Positions 8,900 to 17,256 of a DNA stretch of 64,000 nt are shown piece after piece. The first letter of the stretch is position 1, and each line of letters starts with the position of its first letter. Source of the stretch: CAG-791 sp045113775 (lineage in GTDB: Bacteria > Bacillota > Clostridia > Lachnospirales > Lachnospiraceae); contig JBGUJH010000141.1 of NCBI GenBank assembly GCA_045113775.1, positions 42,811 through 106,810 on the forward strand, given 5' to 3'. The position numbers were made by a program, and so were the translations under genes. The notes under the pieces are model-generated. The model searched no databases. It worked only from the letters and a program-made list of their open reading frames with translations, and was not told the DNA's origin.

Positions 8900-9927
8900 A
8901 ATTCAACTCCCTTCTGAGCGCCGCTTTCGGTCTCACCGATCACATAAGCGTCTTCGCCTGCTGCTTTAAGAGCTTCGACTGCCTTTTCGGCGTCAGCAGC
9001 GTCCAGGGCGAGCACCATTCCGATTCCCATATTAAATGTATTGTACATGATTTTTTCGTCGATCTCTCCTTTTTTCTGCATCAGAGTGAAGATCGGGAGA
9101 ATCGGGTAGCTGTCCTTGCGGACTTTCGCAACAATACCCTCGGGGAGCATTCTCGGTATATTCTCGTAGAAACCGCCTCCTGTGATATGGCTGCAGCCCT
9201 TTACCGTGATCCCTGCGTCCTTAACGGCGCGAAGAGCTTTCACATAGATCTTTGTAGGTGTCAAAAGGGCTTCGCCCAGCGTTGATCCCAGTTCGGGATA
9301 GAACCTCTTGAGATTGGTCTCATTTACATCAAATACCTTTCTCACGAGAGAGAATCCGTTGCTGTGCACGCCTGAAGAAGCGATTCCCACAAGCTTGTCT
9401 CCGGGCTTAATATTCTCGCCTGTGATGAGGTCCTTCTCATCCGCAACTCCGACCGCGAACCCTGCGAGATCATACTCATCCACGGGATAGAAGCCGGGCA
9501 TCTCTGCCGTCTCTCCTCCGATCAGGGCTGCTCCGGCCTGAATACAGCCTTCGCAGACGCCGCTCACGATGCTCGCGATCTTCTCGGGTTCGTTCTTGCC
9601 GCATGCGATATAGTCCAGGAAATAGAGGGGTTCGCCTCCTGCGCACGCCACGTCGTTGACGCACATAGCCACGCAGTCGATCCCGACAGTATTATGTTTA
9701 TTTGTAAGAAATGCGATCTTGAGTTTTGTTCCTACACCATCCGTACCGGAAAGGAGTATCGGCTTCTCCATACCCTTGATCTTCTCAAGTGAAAACGCCC
9801 CTGAAAAGCCGCCGAGGCCGCCGATCACTTCGGGGCGCATTGTGCGTTTGACATGTTCCTTCATAAGTTCCACGCTGCGATAGCCTGCCTCAATGTCGAC
9901 ACCGGAACTCTTATAATCCAATCCCAT
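8893..9927 (-). CDS. purM: Phosphoribosylformylglycinamidine cyclo-ligase (AIR synthetase)
   Basis: Closes FGAM to AIR using ATP, the fifth purine step. The start is placed at the ATG at 9927, nine bases after AAGGAG; an in-frame TTG at 9948 precedes that ribosome site and is unlikely. Family features are the GFSGAF segment, the SGTDGVGTKLKIAF motif and the GGETAEMPGFY motif that bind substrate and ATP. Normal length (344 residues). Overlaps purN. A palindromic intergenic repeat sits between this gene and purE. Confidence 0.97.
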   Translation of the reverse strand: MGLDYKSSGVDIEAGYRSVELMKEHVKRTMRPEVIGGLGGFSGAFSLEKIKGMEKPILLSGTDGVGTKLKIAFLTNKHNTVGIDCVAMCVNDVACAGGEPLYFLDYIACGKNEPEKIASIVSGVCEGCIQAGAALIGGETAEMPGFYPVDEYDLAGFAVGVADEKDLITGENIKPGDKLVGIASSGVHSNGFSLVRKVFDVNETNLKRFYPELGSTLGEALLTPTKIYVKALRAVKDAGITVKGCSHITGGGFYENIPRMLPEGIVAKVRKDSYPILPIFTLMQKKGEIDEKIMYNTFNMGIGMVLALDAADAEKAVEALKAAGEDAYVIGETESGAQKGVELC

Positions 9928-9952
9928 CTGCTGATTCTCCTTATTCAAATCG

Positions 9953-10008
9953 GGCCCGCAGAGCGGGCCGCTGCGCCGCGTTCAGACCTTTGGGTCTGCC
10001 GCATGTGG
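9953..10008 (+). repeat. Palindromic intergenic repeat, copy 1
   Basis: GGCCCGC-AGA-GCGGGCC (9953-9969), then GCTGCGCCGCG, then a second hairpin CAGACC/GGTCTG (9983-9998). The same plan and the link GCTGCGCCGCG recur at 63920; related copies are at 15664, 40763 and 30872. Lies between purE and purM. Confidence 0.65.
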
Positions 10009-10012
10009 ACAA

Positions 10013-10522
10013 TTAGTCCTTCTTGTAGTTCTTGTACCCTTTCTCCTGAAGGCGGGCGTCCTTGGCTTCAACTTCTCCGGCCATATTTGCGCTGTAATCT
10101 TTCAGGCGCGCGAGCAGGTCCGGGTCAGAGACAGCAAGGATCTTGGCTGCCAGGATCCCCGCGTTTTTTCCTCCGCCGATCGCCACTGTCGCGACCGGGA
10201 TACCGGAGGGCATCTGCACTATGGAATAAAGGGAGTCTCTTCCTCCGAGCGAGGTGGTGTGCATCGGGATGCCGATCACAGGCATGGGGAAAAGAGCCGC
10301 GCACATTCCGGGCAGATGAGCTGCCATTCCTGCTCCCGCGATGATCACTTTGATCCCTCTCTCTTCTGCTCCCTTTGCCCACTTGAAAAACAGGTCCGGT
10401 TCTCTGTGAGCGGAAATAATATGCATTTCATAACTTATGCCAAACTCATCGAGGATATCTGCCGCTTTGCTCATAACAGACAGATCCGAATCACTTCCCA
10501 TTACAATTCCAACTTGTGCCAT
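10013..10522 (-). CDS. purE: N5-carboxyaminoimidazole ribonucleotide mutase (PurE class I)
   Basis: Converts N5-CAIR to CAIR in purine synthesis. The 169-residue product has the class I signature GSDSDLSVMSKAADIL with the SAHREPD motif near residue 40, and a GxGxAAHLPGMCAA segment. It is the first gene of the pur group and follows a leader with its own promoter. PurK, which makes the N5-CAIR substrate, is not in the window. The ribosome site AAGGAGGAATT is strong. Confidence 0.96.
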   Translation of the reverse strand: MAQVGIVMGSDSDLSVMSKAADILDEFGISYEMHIISAHREPDLFFKWAKGAEERGIKVIIAGAGMAAHLPGMCAALFPMPVIGIPMHTTSLGGRDSLYSIVQMPSGIPVATVAIGGGKNAGILAAKILAVSDPDLLARLKDYSANMAGEVEAKDARLQEKGYKNYKKD

Positions 10523-10552
10523 AATTCCTCCTTAGCAGCTGTGCCCGTTGTC

Positions 10553-10630
10553 AGGACACCAAAACAGATGCCTGTTTCGTTCAGGCATTCTTCCATGCTA
10601 TAGTTTATCGAAAACAGTTCTTCTGTGCAA
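10553..10630 (-). promoter_or_regulatory. Leader of purE with weak promoter and hairpin
   Basis: On minus, TTGCAC, 17 bases, TAAACT gives a moderate promoter, followed by a 7-bp hairpin ATGCCTG / CAGGCAT without a U-run. No guanine-riboswitch consensus or PurR box is evident. Weak evidence. Confidence 0.35.
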
Positions 10631-10650
10631 CATGTAATAAAGCGTACAAG

Positions 10651-12726
10651 TCACACTTTGGTGCCGGTTTTTTCCAGAGGTCCGTTAAGAATCCCGGTGC
10701 CTTCCAGCACGAATCTGCCGTCCCTGAGGATCTCGGTCCTGTTTCCGTCGGCCTTTACAGCCGTCAATTCCCCCAGTTCCTCATAGGGAATCGTTATATC
10801 TGTATGACATCCGAAATACGCCTTCCCGGGATCACTTTTTCTCAGAATTGATACGGAATTGTCCTTTGCAACGATCTCTTTTCCGTCCGGATTGCAGGTG
10901 CGGTTGTCTTCATCCCTGCAGTAACAGGTATCTCCGACCGCGAAATGCGGCCCCGTCTTCTCCGCGATCAGAATGGGGAGACGATCACAGATTCCATATT
11001 TTGACGCTGCAGCATAAGCAGTGGTATTGGTACCGATCGCGCACTCTCCCATGGGAAGACGTTCCCGGTTATGCAGGATATTTTTCCTTACATATGCCCG
11101 GTTCTCCTCCTCGCTGTCGAAATTGCGGCAGCTGTAATCAGCAACTCTGCCCTCCTCAAAGCGGATCTCAAGATCTTTGAAGAGCAGGCCTTCCAGATAG
11201 ACGCTCTTTACATGGAGAATTCCGTTCGTACCTTCCAGTACCGGAGTAGTGAATACCTCTCCCACCGGAATGTTGACATCTGCCGTACAGTTCTCAAAAT
11301 TTGTCTCTGCAGAAGGATCCTCAGGCTCAAGCAGTTTTATCGTGAGCTGTGTCCGGTTCGCGCCGCGTCCGCGGACTTCTATGCGGGACGCTGTGTTCAG
11401 AACGTCGATCATTTTTCCCTGCACCCTCTCATAGAGCGCGCTGTCAAGCGTATTGATCCGGATCACTGCGTCAAAGATCTCTGCGTATTCTTCTTCGTTT
11501 TCTGCTATTGCAGGAAGCGGAAAGTCAATGATCGTGAAACTTCTGTCCCTGGCGACTACGGCTTTGCTGTACAGATCCGCCGCCTTGATCGAATATTCCG
11601 AGCTGAGCTTTTGCTGTACTTCATCATAGCGCGGGGAGGCCGCAGACGGAGCAGGGCTGAAAGGCCTGCTTCCGAAAGTCTCAATAACTGCTGGACCGGC
11701 GTAGAGAACGGTATGGTCTCTAAGGCTCTTGTAAGCGTTCGAGAGGCCTTCGAGTTTTCTCGAGCGGAGCGCTTCATCCAGAAAGAGTGCTTCATCCTCG
11801 CGATGGTCGTAATAATACTGCGGATTGGGATTTGCGCCGCTGTACCCCATTTCTCCCTGGTAAAAGGAATGAAACAGAGTCGGAATTTCGGCGGAGAGAA
11901 TCGTTCTGAGGCCGTATGAGGCAAACCCATGTACGCAGGCCCGGAAGATTCTCTCAAATCCCAGGTGGAAGATCACAGCGGTATTCTTTTTAGAGGCGAG
12001 ATTCTTGCCGCCGTTTATGAATCCTCTCCTGTATCCCTCCGTGATGGTCCCGGCGATCAGTGAGATTGTCTCATCAGGCAGCTCAGCGATATGCTTTGCA
12101 CTCTTGATCTCATCTTCTGTGACATATTCTCCGGTGAGATACAGGTTTCTGATCTCTGTGTCCTGTCTTGACGCAAGGTCATAGATCCTGGGACTTCCTT
12201 CCACGAGTTTATCCTTCAGGTAGCAGTACATCTCGTCTTCCGCGTAATCTGCCAGATATTGGTAAATAATACCCTTGACGTGTTCGCGGGCCGGAATGCC
12301 TCCGCTCTCGCGGTATGCCGTCGTAAAAGCTGAGTAAACCTCAAGAAAGAGTTCCATGCGGATCAGCACGCGCTCCCTCATCAGCCTGTATACAAAGGGT
12401 ATCACACATCTCATCTCATAACGCAGAGCGGCAAGAAGAGGACCCATTTCGTTTCCCAGTTTCTCTGCCGCGTAATCGGGATTTGCCCAGCTCGTACCGT
12501 AGTTCTCCGGCAGGATCTCACTGTAGAGCCTCCTGTTTCTTTCCCTCAGCGCGTTGACTGACTCGGTCTTTGCTGCTTCGGACTTAAGAAAAGATTCTTC
12601 TTCCTGCATCATGAGAAACCATGACGCCCCCGATTCAAAATAATCTATAAATGATGGTTCCACAATATTCTCACCGGCGATCGTGCTTATGCGGCCCATC
12701 GCCAGTTCGTATCTGATATCGATCAT
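10651..12726 (-). CDS. M29-family aminopeptidase with a long N-terminal extension
   Basis: Likely a cytoplasmic metallo-aminopeptidase. The C-terminal part (about 390-691) carries the M29 (AmpS/aminopeptidase T) hallmarks: GRGANRTQLTIKL, VNIPVGEVFTTP (Glu near 488), MGECAIGTNT (Glu near 559), GPHFAVGDT (His near 594) and GCHTDITIPYEE (His and Asp near 640), which are the two-metal ligands. The first 330-390 residues are an all-alpha-looking region not found in classical M29 enzymes of about 410 residues; its function is unknown. Stands alone between purE and pyrE and has a ribosome site AAAGGAAAAT. Confidence 0.82.
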   Translation of the reverse strand: MIDIRYELAMGRISTIAGENIVEPSFIDYFESGASWFLMMQEEESFLKSEAAKTESVNALRERNRRLYSEILPENYGTSWANPDYAAEKLGNEMGPLLAALRYEMRCVIPFVYRLMRERVLIRMELFLEVYSAFTTAYRESGGIPAREHVKGIIYQYLADYAEDEMYCYLKDKLVEGSPRIYDLASRQDTEIRNLYLTGEYVTEDEIKSAKHIAELPDETISLIAGTITEGYRRGFINGGKNLASKKNTAVIFHLGFERIFRACVHGFASYGLRTILSAEIPTLFHSFYQGEMGYSGANPNPQYYYDHREDEALFLDEALRSRKLEGLSNAYKSLRDHTVLYAGPAVIETFGSRPFSPAPSAASPRYDEVQQKLSSEYSIKAADLYSKAVVARDRSFTIIDFPLPAIAENEEEYAEIFDAVIRINTLDSALYERVQGKMIDVLNTASRIEVRGRGANRTQLTIKLLEPEDPSAETNFENCTADVNIPVGEVFTTPVLEGTNGILHVKSVYLEGLLFKDLEIRFEEGRVADYSCRNFDSEEENRAYVRKNILHNRERLPMGECAIGTNTTAYAAASKYGICDRLPILIAEKTGPHFAVGDTCYCRDEDNRTCNPDGKEIVAKDNSVSILRKSDPGKAYFGCHTDITIPYEELGELTAVKADGNRTEILRDGRFVLEGTGILNGPLEKTGTKV

Positions 12727-12772
12727 ATTTTCCTTTCAAAGCCTGCAAAGGCGGGCCGGTTCTTCCGGATAG

Positions 12773-12812
12773 AAAAAGCGGGCTCTGCCGCCCCTTTCGG
12801 GACAGCGGAGCC
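12773..12812 (-). terminator. Intrinsic terminator after pyrE
   Basis: On minus a 14-bp imperfect stem starting GGCTCCGCTGTCCC with loop GAAA (12781-12812), followed by CGCTTTTTC. Lies between pyrE and the M29 gene. Confidence 0.8.
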
Positions 12813-12825
12813 GCTGTTTGCCGCC

Positions 12826-13509
12826 TTATGCCTTTTTTACTCCGTACTCGTCATAGTACTTGTCGAGCTCTTTCTTTATTTTCTTATCGATCAGCACCTT
12901 GCCGTCGATCGGCCTGTTGTACAGATATTCAACCACTTCGTCCATCGTGACAATGGCGCTTGCGGGGAAGCCGTAATCTTCCCTGATCTCCTCAAGTGCG
13001 CTTATTGTACCCTTAGGCCCTACTTCTCTTCTGTCCAGAGATACAATAAGGCCTACGATATCGACGTCAGCCTGCGCGCGGATGATCGGGACCGTCTCAG
13101 CTATGGAAGCGCCGGAAGTAGTAACATCCTCGATGATCATGACTCTGTCTTCGTCGCGAAGCCTTGTTCCAAGGAGAGCTCCCTTGTCTCCGTGATCCTT
13201 GATCTCCTTGCGGTTCGCGCAGTATTTGATGTCGCGTCCGTAGAGCTTGCTGATCGCCATGACTGTTGCTACAGCCAGCGGGATGCCCTTATAGGAGGGC
13301 CCGAAAAGGACGTCAAAATCAAGACCGTATTTGTCGTTGATCGCCCTTGCGTAGTACTCTCCGAGCTTGATGAGCTGTGAACCTGTCTTGTAGGCTCCTG
13401 CATTCATGAAGAACGGTGATTTCCTGCCGCTCTTAAGAGTGAACTCTCCGAATTTGAGGACATGTGAATCCACCATAAAGTTAATGAAATTTTTCTTGTA
13501 CTCTTCCAT
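12826..13509 (-). CDS. pyrE: Orotate phosphoribosyltransferase
   Basis: Joins orotate to PRPP to give OMP, the fifth pyrimidine step. The 227-residue protein has the PRPP-binding motif VMIIEDVTTSGASIAE and the FGPSYKGIPLAVA segment of type I phosphoribosyltransferases. It lies 44 bases downstream of pyrF, which carries out the next step, so the pair forms a small pyr operon. It ends in a strong terminator at 12773-12812. Start is supported by GGGGAG upstream. Confidence 0.97.
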   Translation of the reverse strand: MEEYKKNFINFMVDSHVLKFGEFTLKSGRKSPFFMNAGAYKTGSQLIKLGEYYARAINDKYGLDFDVLFGPSYKGIPLAVATVMAISKLYGRDIKYCANRKEIKDHGDKGALLGTRLRDEDRVMIIEDVTTSGASIAETVPIIRAQADVDIVGLIVSLDRREVGPKGTISALEEIREDYGFPASAIVTMDEVVEYLYNRPIDGKVLIDKKIKKELDKYYDEYGVKKA

Positions 13510-13553
13510 TGCTGCTCTCCCCCTATTTATTATTCAGTGCGTGCGGCCTGTGA

Positions 13554-14507
13554 TCAGCGGCCGATATTCCAAACAGTCCTGCCGCCGTGGATCTCCCCTC
13601 GAAGATCCGCGATCATATCAAGCGCAGCAGCTCTGGCCGCGTCGGCAAATCCTTCTTCCCCGAATTTACTGTAAGCTTCCTTTTTGTAAGCGGCTATGAT
13701 CCCTCTGGAAGAATTGACGATCGCACCGAGTCCGTCAGAATCAAAGAATCCGCTGAGATCCGCGGCGGTCGCTCCCTGGGCGCCGTAACCGGGCGCAAGG
13801 ATGAACGCGTGCGGCATTAGTTTTCTGAGGATTCTTGCCTGTTCCGGATAAGTGGCGCCGACAACAGCGCCGACGTTGCTGTATGCCCCTTCCATGCAGT
13901 CGGCTCCCCATTCCCTGACCTTCTGGCCCACAAGTTCATAGACAGCCCGTCCGTCCCCGATGAGTACGTCCTGAAATTCCCCGCTCGAGGGATTGGAAGT
14001 CTTGACCAGCACGAAGATTCCCTTGTCATGCTCTTTGCAGACCTTTATGAACGGCATCACACCGTCTGATCCGAGATAAGGATTAACTGTCGCGAAATCG
14101 ACGTCGAAAGCCTTTCCGGCAAGATGTCCTCTGGCGTACGCTTCGGAGGTGGATCCGATATCCCCTCTCTTTACATCGCCGATGACTATCAGTCCCTTTG
14201 ACCGGCAGTATTCAACTGTCCTGCGGTAAGCTATCATTCCGGGGATCCCAAACTGTTCGTACATAGCGACCTGGGGTTTTACCGCCGGTACGATGTCGCA
14301 CACAGCGTCGGTAATAGCTTTATTGAACTGCCAGACAGCTTCTGCCGCTATCACATTTTCCTTCTCGCAGTACTCCGGTATATCCCCTTCCGCAGCGCTC
14401 TCGGCGTTCTTTAATATGAACTTCGGAATGAAGGACAGATTAGGGTCGAGCCCGACCACGACCGGCGCGTCTTTGCGGACGATCCCCTCTATTAATCTCT
14501 GAATCAT
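13554..14507 (-). CDS. pyrF: Orotidine 5'-phosphate decarboxylase (subfamily 2)
   Basis: Decarboxylates OMP to UMP. The 317-residue length and the start VVVGLDPNLSFIPKF show the longer subfamily 2 type; the catalytic region is LIVIGDVKRGDIGSTSEAYA with Lys and Asp of the D-x-K-x-x-D array. First gene of pyrF-pyrE with a promoter just upstream. The ribosome site is weak (AAAGGTG, long spacing). Confidence 0.96.
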   Translation of the reverse strand: MIQRLIEGIVRKDAPVVVGLDPNLSFIPKFILKNAESAAEGDIPEYCEKENVIAAEAVWQFNKAITDAVCDIVPAVKPQVAMYEQFGIPGMIAYRRTVEYCRSKGLIVIGDVKRGDIGSTSEAYARGHLAGKAFDVDFATVNPYLGSDGVMPFIKVCKEHDKGIFVLVKTSNPSSGEFQDVLIGDGRAVYELVGQKVREWGADCMEGAYSNVGAVVGATYPEQARILRKLMPHAFILAPGYGAQGATAADLSGFFDSDGLGAIVNSSRGIIAAYKKEAYSKFGEEGFADAARAAALDMIADLRGEIHGGRTVWNIGR

Positions 14508-14545
14508 TTAGTAAAAGCACCTTTCTGTATTGTAATTGCAGACAA

Positions 14546-14554
14546 AGTATAGCA
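14546..14554 (-). promoter_or_regulatory. Extended -10 promoter of pyrF-pyrE
   Basis: On minus TGCTATACT, an extended -10, 39 bases before the pyrF start; a poor -35 (TTGATG) lies 20 bases upstream. No PyrR-type attenuator is recognisable in the short leader. Confidence 0.55.
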
Positions 14555-14580
14555 TAACACTGTATGCCGTGCATCAATTC

Positions 14581-15633
14581 TTAACGTGTTTTCAAAAATC
14601 TCATTTCCCGCTTAGCTTCTTCATCTCCGGAATACTGTTTGAGGTATTCGGTCAGCAGATCCCTTGCCTTCTCGAAGTCGCCAGTATATTCATAGGCGAC
14701 GATCCGGTTATAGAGAGTGTTCTGCAGGTCGGGGGTTCCCTTAGCGGCATTTACCGCTCTTTCGTAAACTTCGACGGCTTCACTGAACTTGTGCTGCTTC
14801 ATAAGGATCGATCCCAAAAGGCCCAGCAAAACAGCGGAAGAATCCGCTTTTGATCCGAAACTGTCGATCACGCCCTTGGCCGCTTCCGTATCATCGAGAG
14901 CTATATAGCACCTGCACATGATCAGCGCAGCGGTCTCGTCTGTTTCAGAAAACTGACTGAGCAGATTTACCGCACCCTTGTAATCTTCAAGGAAATACAG
15001 GATCTTTCCCTTGAGGACCGGGTCCATTCCTTCCACAGAACCGGCTCCGGCCAGGTACCCTTCTCCGACATTCTTGGCGCCGTAACGAGCCATGATCTGC
15101 GCAATCTCAAGAATAAGTTCGTAATTGCCCCTGTCCATATTGATCGCTTTGTCAAAATCCGTCTTGGCGCTCTGCAGATCACCGGAAGCTGCCTTTGCAG
15201 TCCCCCTCGCCACAAACAGATACTTGTCCTCGTCATTTTTATCGATCAGGGCATTGTAGATCAGGATCGCTTTCTGCGGCTCTCCGCTTTTAATATAACA
15301 ACTTGCGAGATATCTCCTGATATCATCTTCCATCCCGTCATGATAGAGTCTTTTTTCGATAAATGTGGCAGAATCAAGAGCCTTGTTAAAGGCCTCCTCC
15401 GCGCTCTCATATTCCATTTTCCCCATCAGGGCGATGCCTTTGCCCCGGTAGCAGGCCTGAAGCTGCGATCCCTCTTCGATCGCGGCGCTGTAATAGACTA
15501 CTGCGTTCTCATAGTCTCCTTCATCCAGCGCCTGCTGGGCTTTGTTCATCGTCTCTGTATTCTTAGGGCTGCAGCCGCCCAGAACAGACATGACCAAACA
15601 AACTGAAAGCAAAAGAACGATTTTCTTTTTCAA
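14581..15633 (-). CDS. TPR-repeat lipoprotein
   Basis: Exported scaffold-type protein of unknown partner. I start at a TTG (15633) five bases after GGAGG, giving a lipoprotein signal peptide LKKKIVLLLSVCLVMSVLGGC with lipobox LGGC near residue 20. The rest is tetratricopeptide repeats (for example KAQQALDEGDYENAVVYYSAAI and KAINMDRGNYELILEIAQI) over about 300 residues, which usually mediate protein contacts. It is the last of a run valS-folC-MBOAT-SGNH-small gene and may share the envelope theme of the SGNH/MBOAT pair. Confidence 0.8.
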   Translation of the reverse strand: MKKKIVLLLSVCLVMSVLGGCSPKNTETMNKAQQALDEGDYENAVVYYSAAIEEGSQLQACYRGKGIALMGKMEYESAEEAFNKALDSATFIEKRLYHDGMEDDIRRYLASCYIKSGEPQKAILIYNALIDKNDEDKYLFVARGTAKAASGDLQSAKTDFDKAINMDRGNYELILEIAQIMARYGAKNVGEGYLAGAGSVEGMDPVLKGKILYFLEDYKGAVNLLSQFSETDETAALIMCRCYIALDDTEAAKGVIDSFGSKADSSAVLLGLLGSILMKQHKFSEAVEVYERAVNAAKGTPDLQNTLYNRIVAYEYTGDFEKARDLLTEYLKQYSGDEEAKREMRFLKTR

Positions 15634-15663
15634 ATCCGCCTCCCGATCTACAATGGTGTTCAA

Positions 15664-15690
15664 GGCTCGCAGAGCGAGCCGCTGAGTCAT
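15664..15690 (+). repeat. Palindromic intergenic repeat, copy 2 (short form)
   Basis: GGCTCGC-AGA-GCGAGCC (15664-15680) followed by GCTGAGTC. The 17-base palindrome plus GCTG is identical to that at 63920-63940, and CAA precedes both. It sits just after the stop of the 76-residue gene. Confidence 0.65.
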
Positions 15691-15917
15691 TCGTCAAACA
15701 CAACCTTTACATAGAAGCCGCGCTCATTTTCCTCAACTGCTTCCACCTTTCCTTCCCTGGAAAGAAGGCGCTGGTTAAAAGGATAATTGCCGCTCATAGC
15801 AAGCGACGGGTGGATCGTATAGTAGTAATTGCTGGGCAGCATGCCCTCCACGATCTTCACCTGGTCTCCCGGTTTGAGAAGGCCTTCCCTCTCCATCTTG
15901 AATTCCATCTCTCTCAT
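15687..15917 (-). CDS. Small hypothetical protein (76 residues)
   Basis: Not recognised. A small charged protein with a beta-rich look (LKPGDQVKIVEGMLPSNYYY, then GKVEAVEENERGFYVKVVFDE), as in small SH3-like or KOW-like barrels. The start is supported by GGGGGA upstream. It lies between the SGNH protein and the TPR lipoprotein on the same strand, with short gaps, so it is probably co-transcribed. Confidence 0.6.
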   Translation of the reverse strand: MREMEFKMEREGLLKPGDQVKIVEGMLPSNYYYTIHPSLAMSGNYPFNQRLLSREGKVEAVEENERGFYVKVVFDE

Positions 15918-15977
15918 TTTACATTGTCCCCCTGATTATGAGAAGTGCTTTATATCATTCCAAGTACAACTCGGAAG

Positions 15978-17210
15978 TCACTTCCCTACGACCGCGGCGT
16001 TCTCAAGAAGAGACCTGTCCCATCTCTCGTATGCCGATGCTTTGAGATGGATGCCGTCTCCCGAGAGGTCCTCTATCAAATCTCCGTTCGCGTTGCAGAC
16101 GTACGGGTTCATGTCGATGTAAAAGATATCCCTGCCGTTAGCCAGCGTACTGATCGCGTAATTTCTCTGGCATATAACAGTATTATTCCTGCAGCTGTCC
16201 GAACTGCTCTTCTCCTCGGACACGTGCATGATCGCCTGGATATAGATCAGCGCATCCGGCTGATACTCGCGGATCAGTTCCAGAAGCTCCCTGTACTTCT
16301 CATAGTACATGTAAGTCGTTCCGATGCCCAGTTCATTTACACCCAGCGCCACATATATTTTGCCGTATTGTTCATAATCCAAAGCTTCTTCAACTGTATA
16401 ATCCCAGCCTTCTCCGTCGTGATCAGTAAACCACAGATCCTTATCCAGGACGTTATAGACATTGACAGATTCTTTGGCCAGGAACGCGGCGTTTTCTTTA
16501 AAGCTTCCGTATTCGCAGAGTCCGACCGTTCTCGAATCTCCTATGAACAGTGCGTCTGCGAAATAGTCGGGCTCAACTTGCTGCAGTTTGTAATAAATAC
16601 CGTTCTTGGCAAAGATTCCTTCGGTGTCTGTATTATACTGTGTGTCATCAGGGGAGAGAAATGCTACATTGACCACATCATAGTCCTCAGCCTGCATGAC
16701 CGGATTGCAGACGCCTTCCGGTATTGTGTCCGGATCACCGTGGATCGCTCCTTCCGGGATCGTCTCCACTTTCTGCACTTCGGAGTCCTCTGCCTCCGCA
16801 TTCTGCAAACCGCTGCCTGCAGTAGATGCTGTGCCGGACGCGGCGGTAGAGGCCGTGCCGGATCCGGCAGCCCCGGCTGCTGTCTTTCCTGTTCCTGCGG
16901 CGGTTCCGGTCTCAGCTGCCTGCGTTTCTTCTGAAGTGATCAGCGCAGCGCCTTCTTCCGTTTCTGCCGTGCCTGCCGTTTCTGCCTGCTCCTCTTTCTC
17001 CTTTGGCTTAAACAGATCGCCCCAGGGATAGACGCCTTCATGAATTCCTTCCATCACAAGGGTCAGACCCGGTTCGGTCAGAGGTGTGAATTCATACCCG
17101 CTGTACAGGCCCTTTCTGCCTGTCCATCCTAAAATGGTCAGAGGAAGTCCTGTGAGTATCAAGACACACAGCAATGTATATTTTTTCCATATAAACTGAA
17201 GTAATCTCAA
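15978..17210 (-). CDS. Membrane-anchored SGNH/GDSL-type hydrolase
   Basis: Probable extracytoplasmic O-acetyl transferase or esterase acting on a cell-wall or surface glycan. Start is TTG at 17210, seven bases after GGAGGA. There is one N-terminal membrane helix (about 8-30), a low-complexity Ala/Gly/Thr/Glu linker (about 75-140), then the SGNH domain with GDSRT (block I, catalytic Ser, near 222), GVNELG (block III, near 290) and DGIHL (block V, Asp and His, near 385). It lies 46 bases downstream of an MBOAT protein; such pairs pass acetyl groups across the membrane (MBOAT) and onto glycans (SGNH). The exact glycan is unknown. Confidence 0.85.
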   Translation of the reverse strand: MRLLQFIWKKYTLLCVLILTGLPLTILGWTGRKGLYSGYEFTPLTEPGLTLVMEGIHEGVYPWGDLFKPKEKEEQAETAGTAETEEGAALITSEETQAAETGTAAGTGKTAAGAAGSGTASTAASGTASTAGSGLQNAEAEDSEVQKVETIPEGAIHGDPDTIPEGVCNPVMQAEDYDVVNVAFLSPDDTQYNTDTEGIFAKNGIYYKLQQVEPDYFADALFIGDSRTVGLCEYGSFKENAAFLAKESVNVYNVLDKDLWFTDHDGEGWDYTVEEALDYEQYGKIYVALGVNELGIGTTYMYYEKYRELLELIREYQPDALIYIQAIMHVSEEKSSSDSCRNNTVICQRNYAISTLANGRDIFYIDMNPYVCNANGDLIEDLSGDGIHLKASAYERWDRSLLENAAVVGK

Positions 17211-17256
17211 TGAAATTCCTCCGAAATACTGACTGAGGCCCGAAAGCAGCCGTCTG

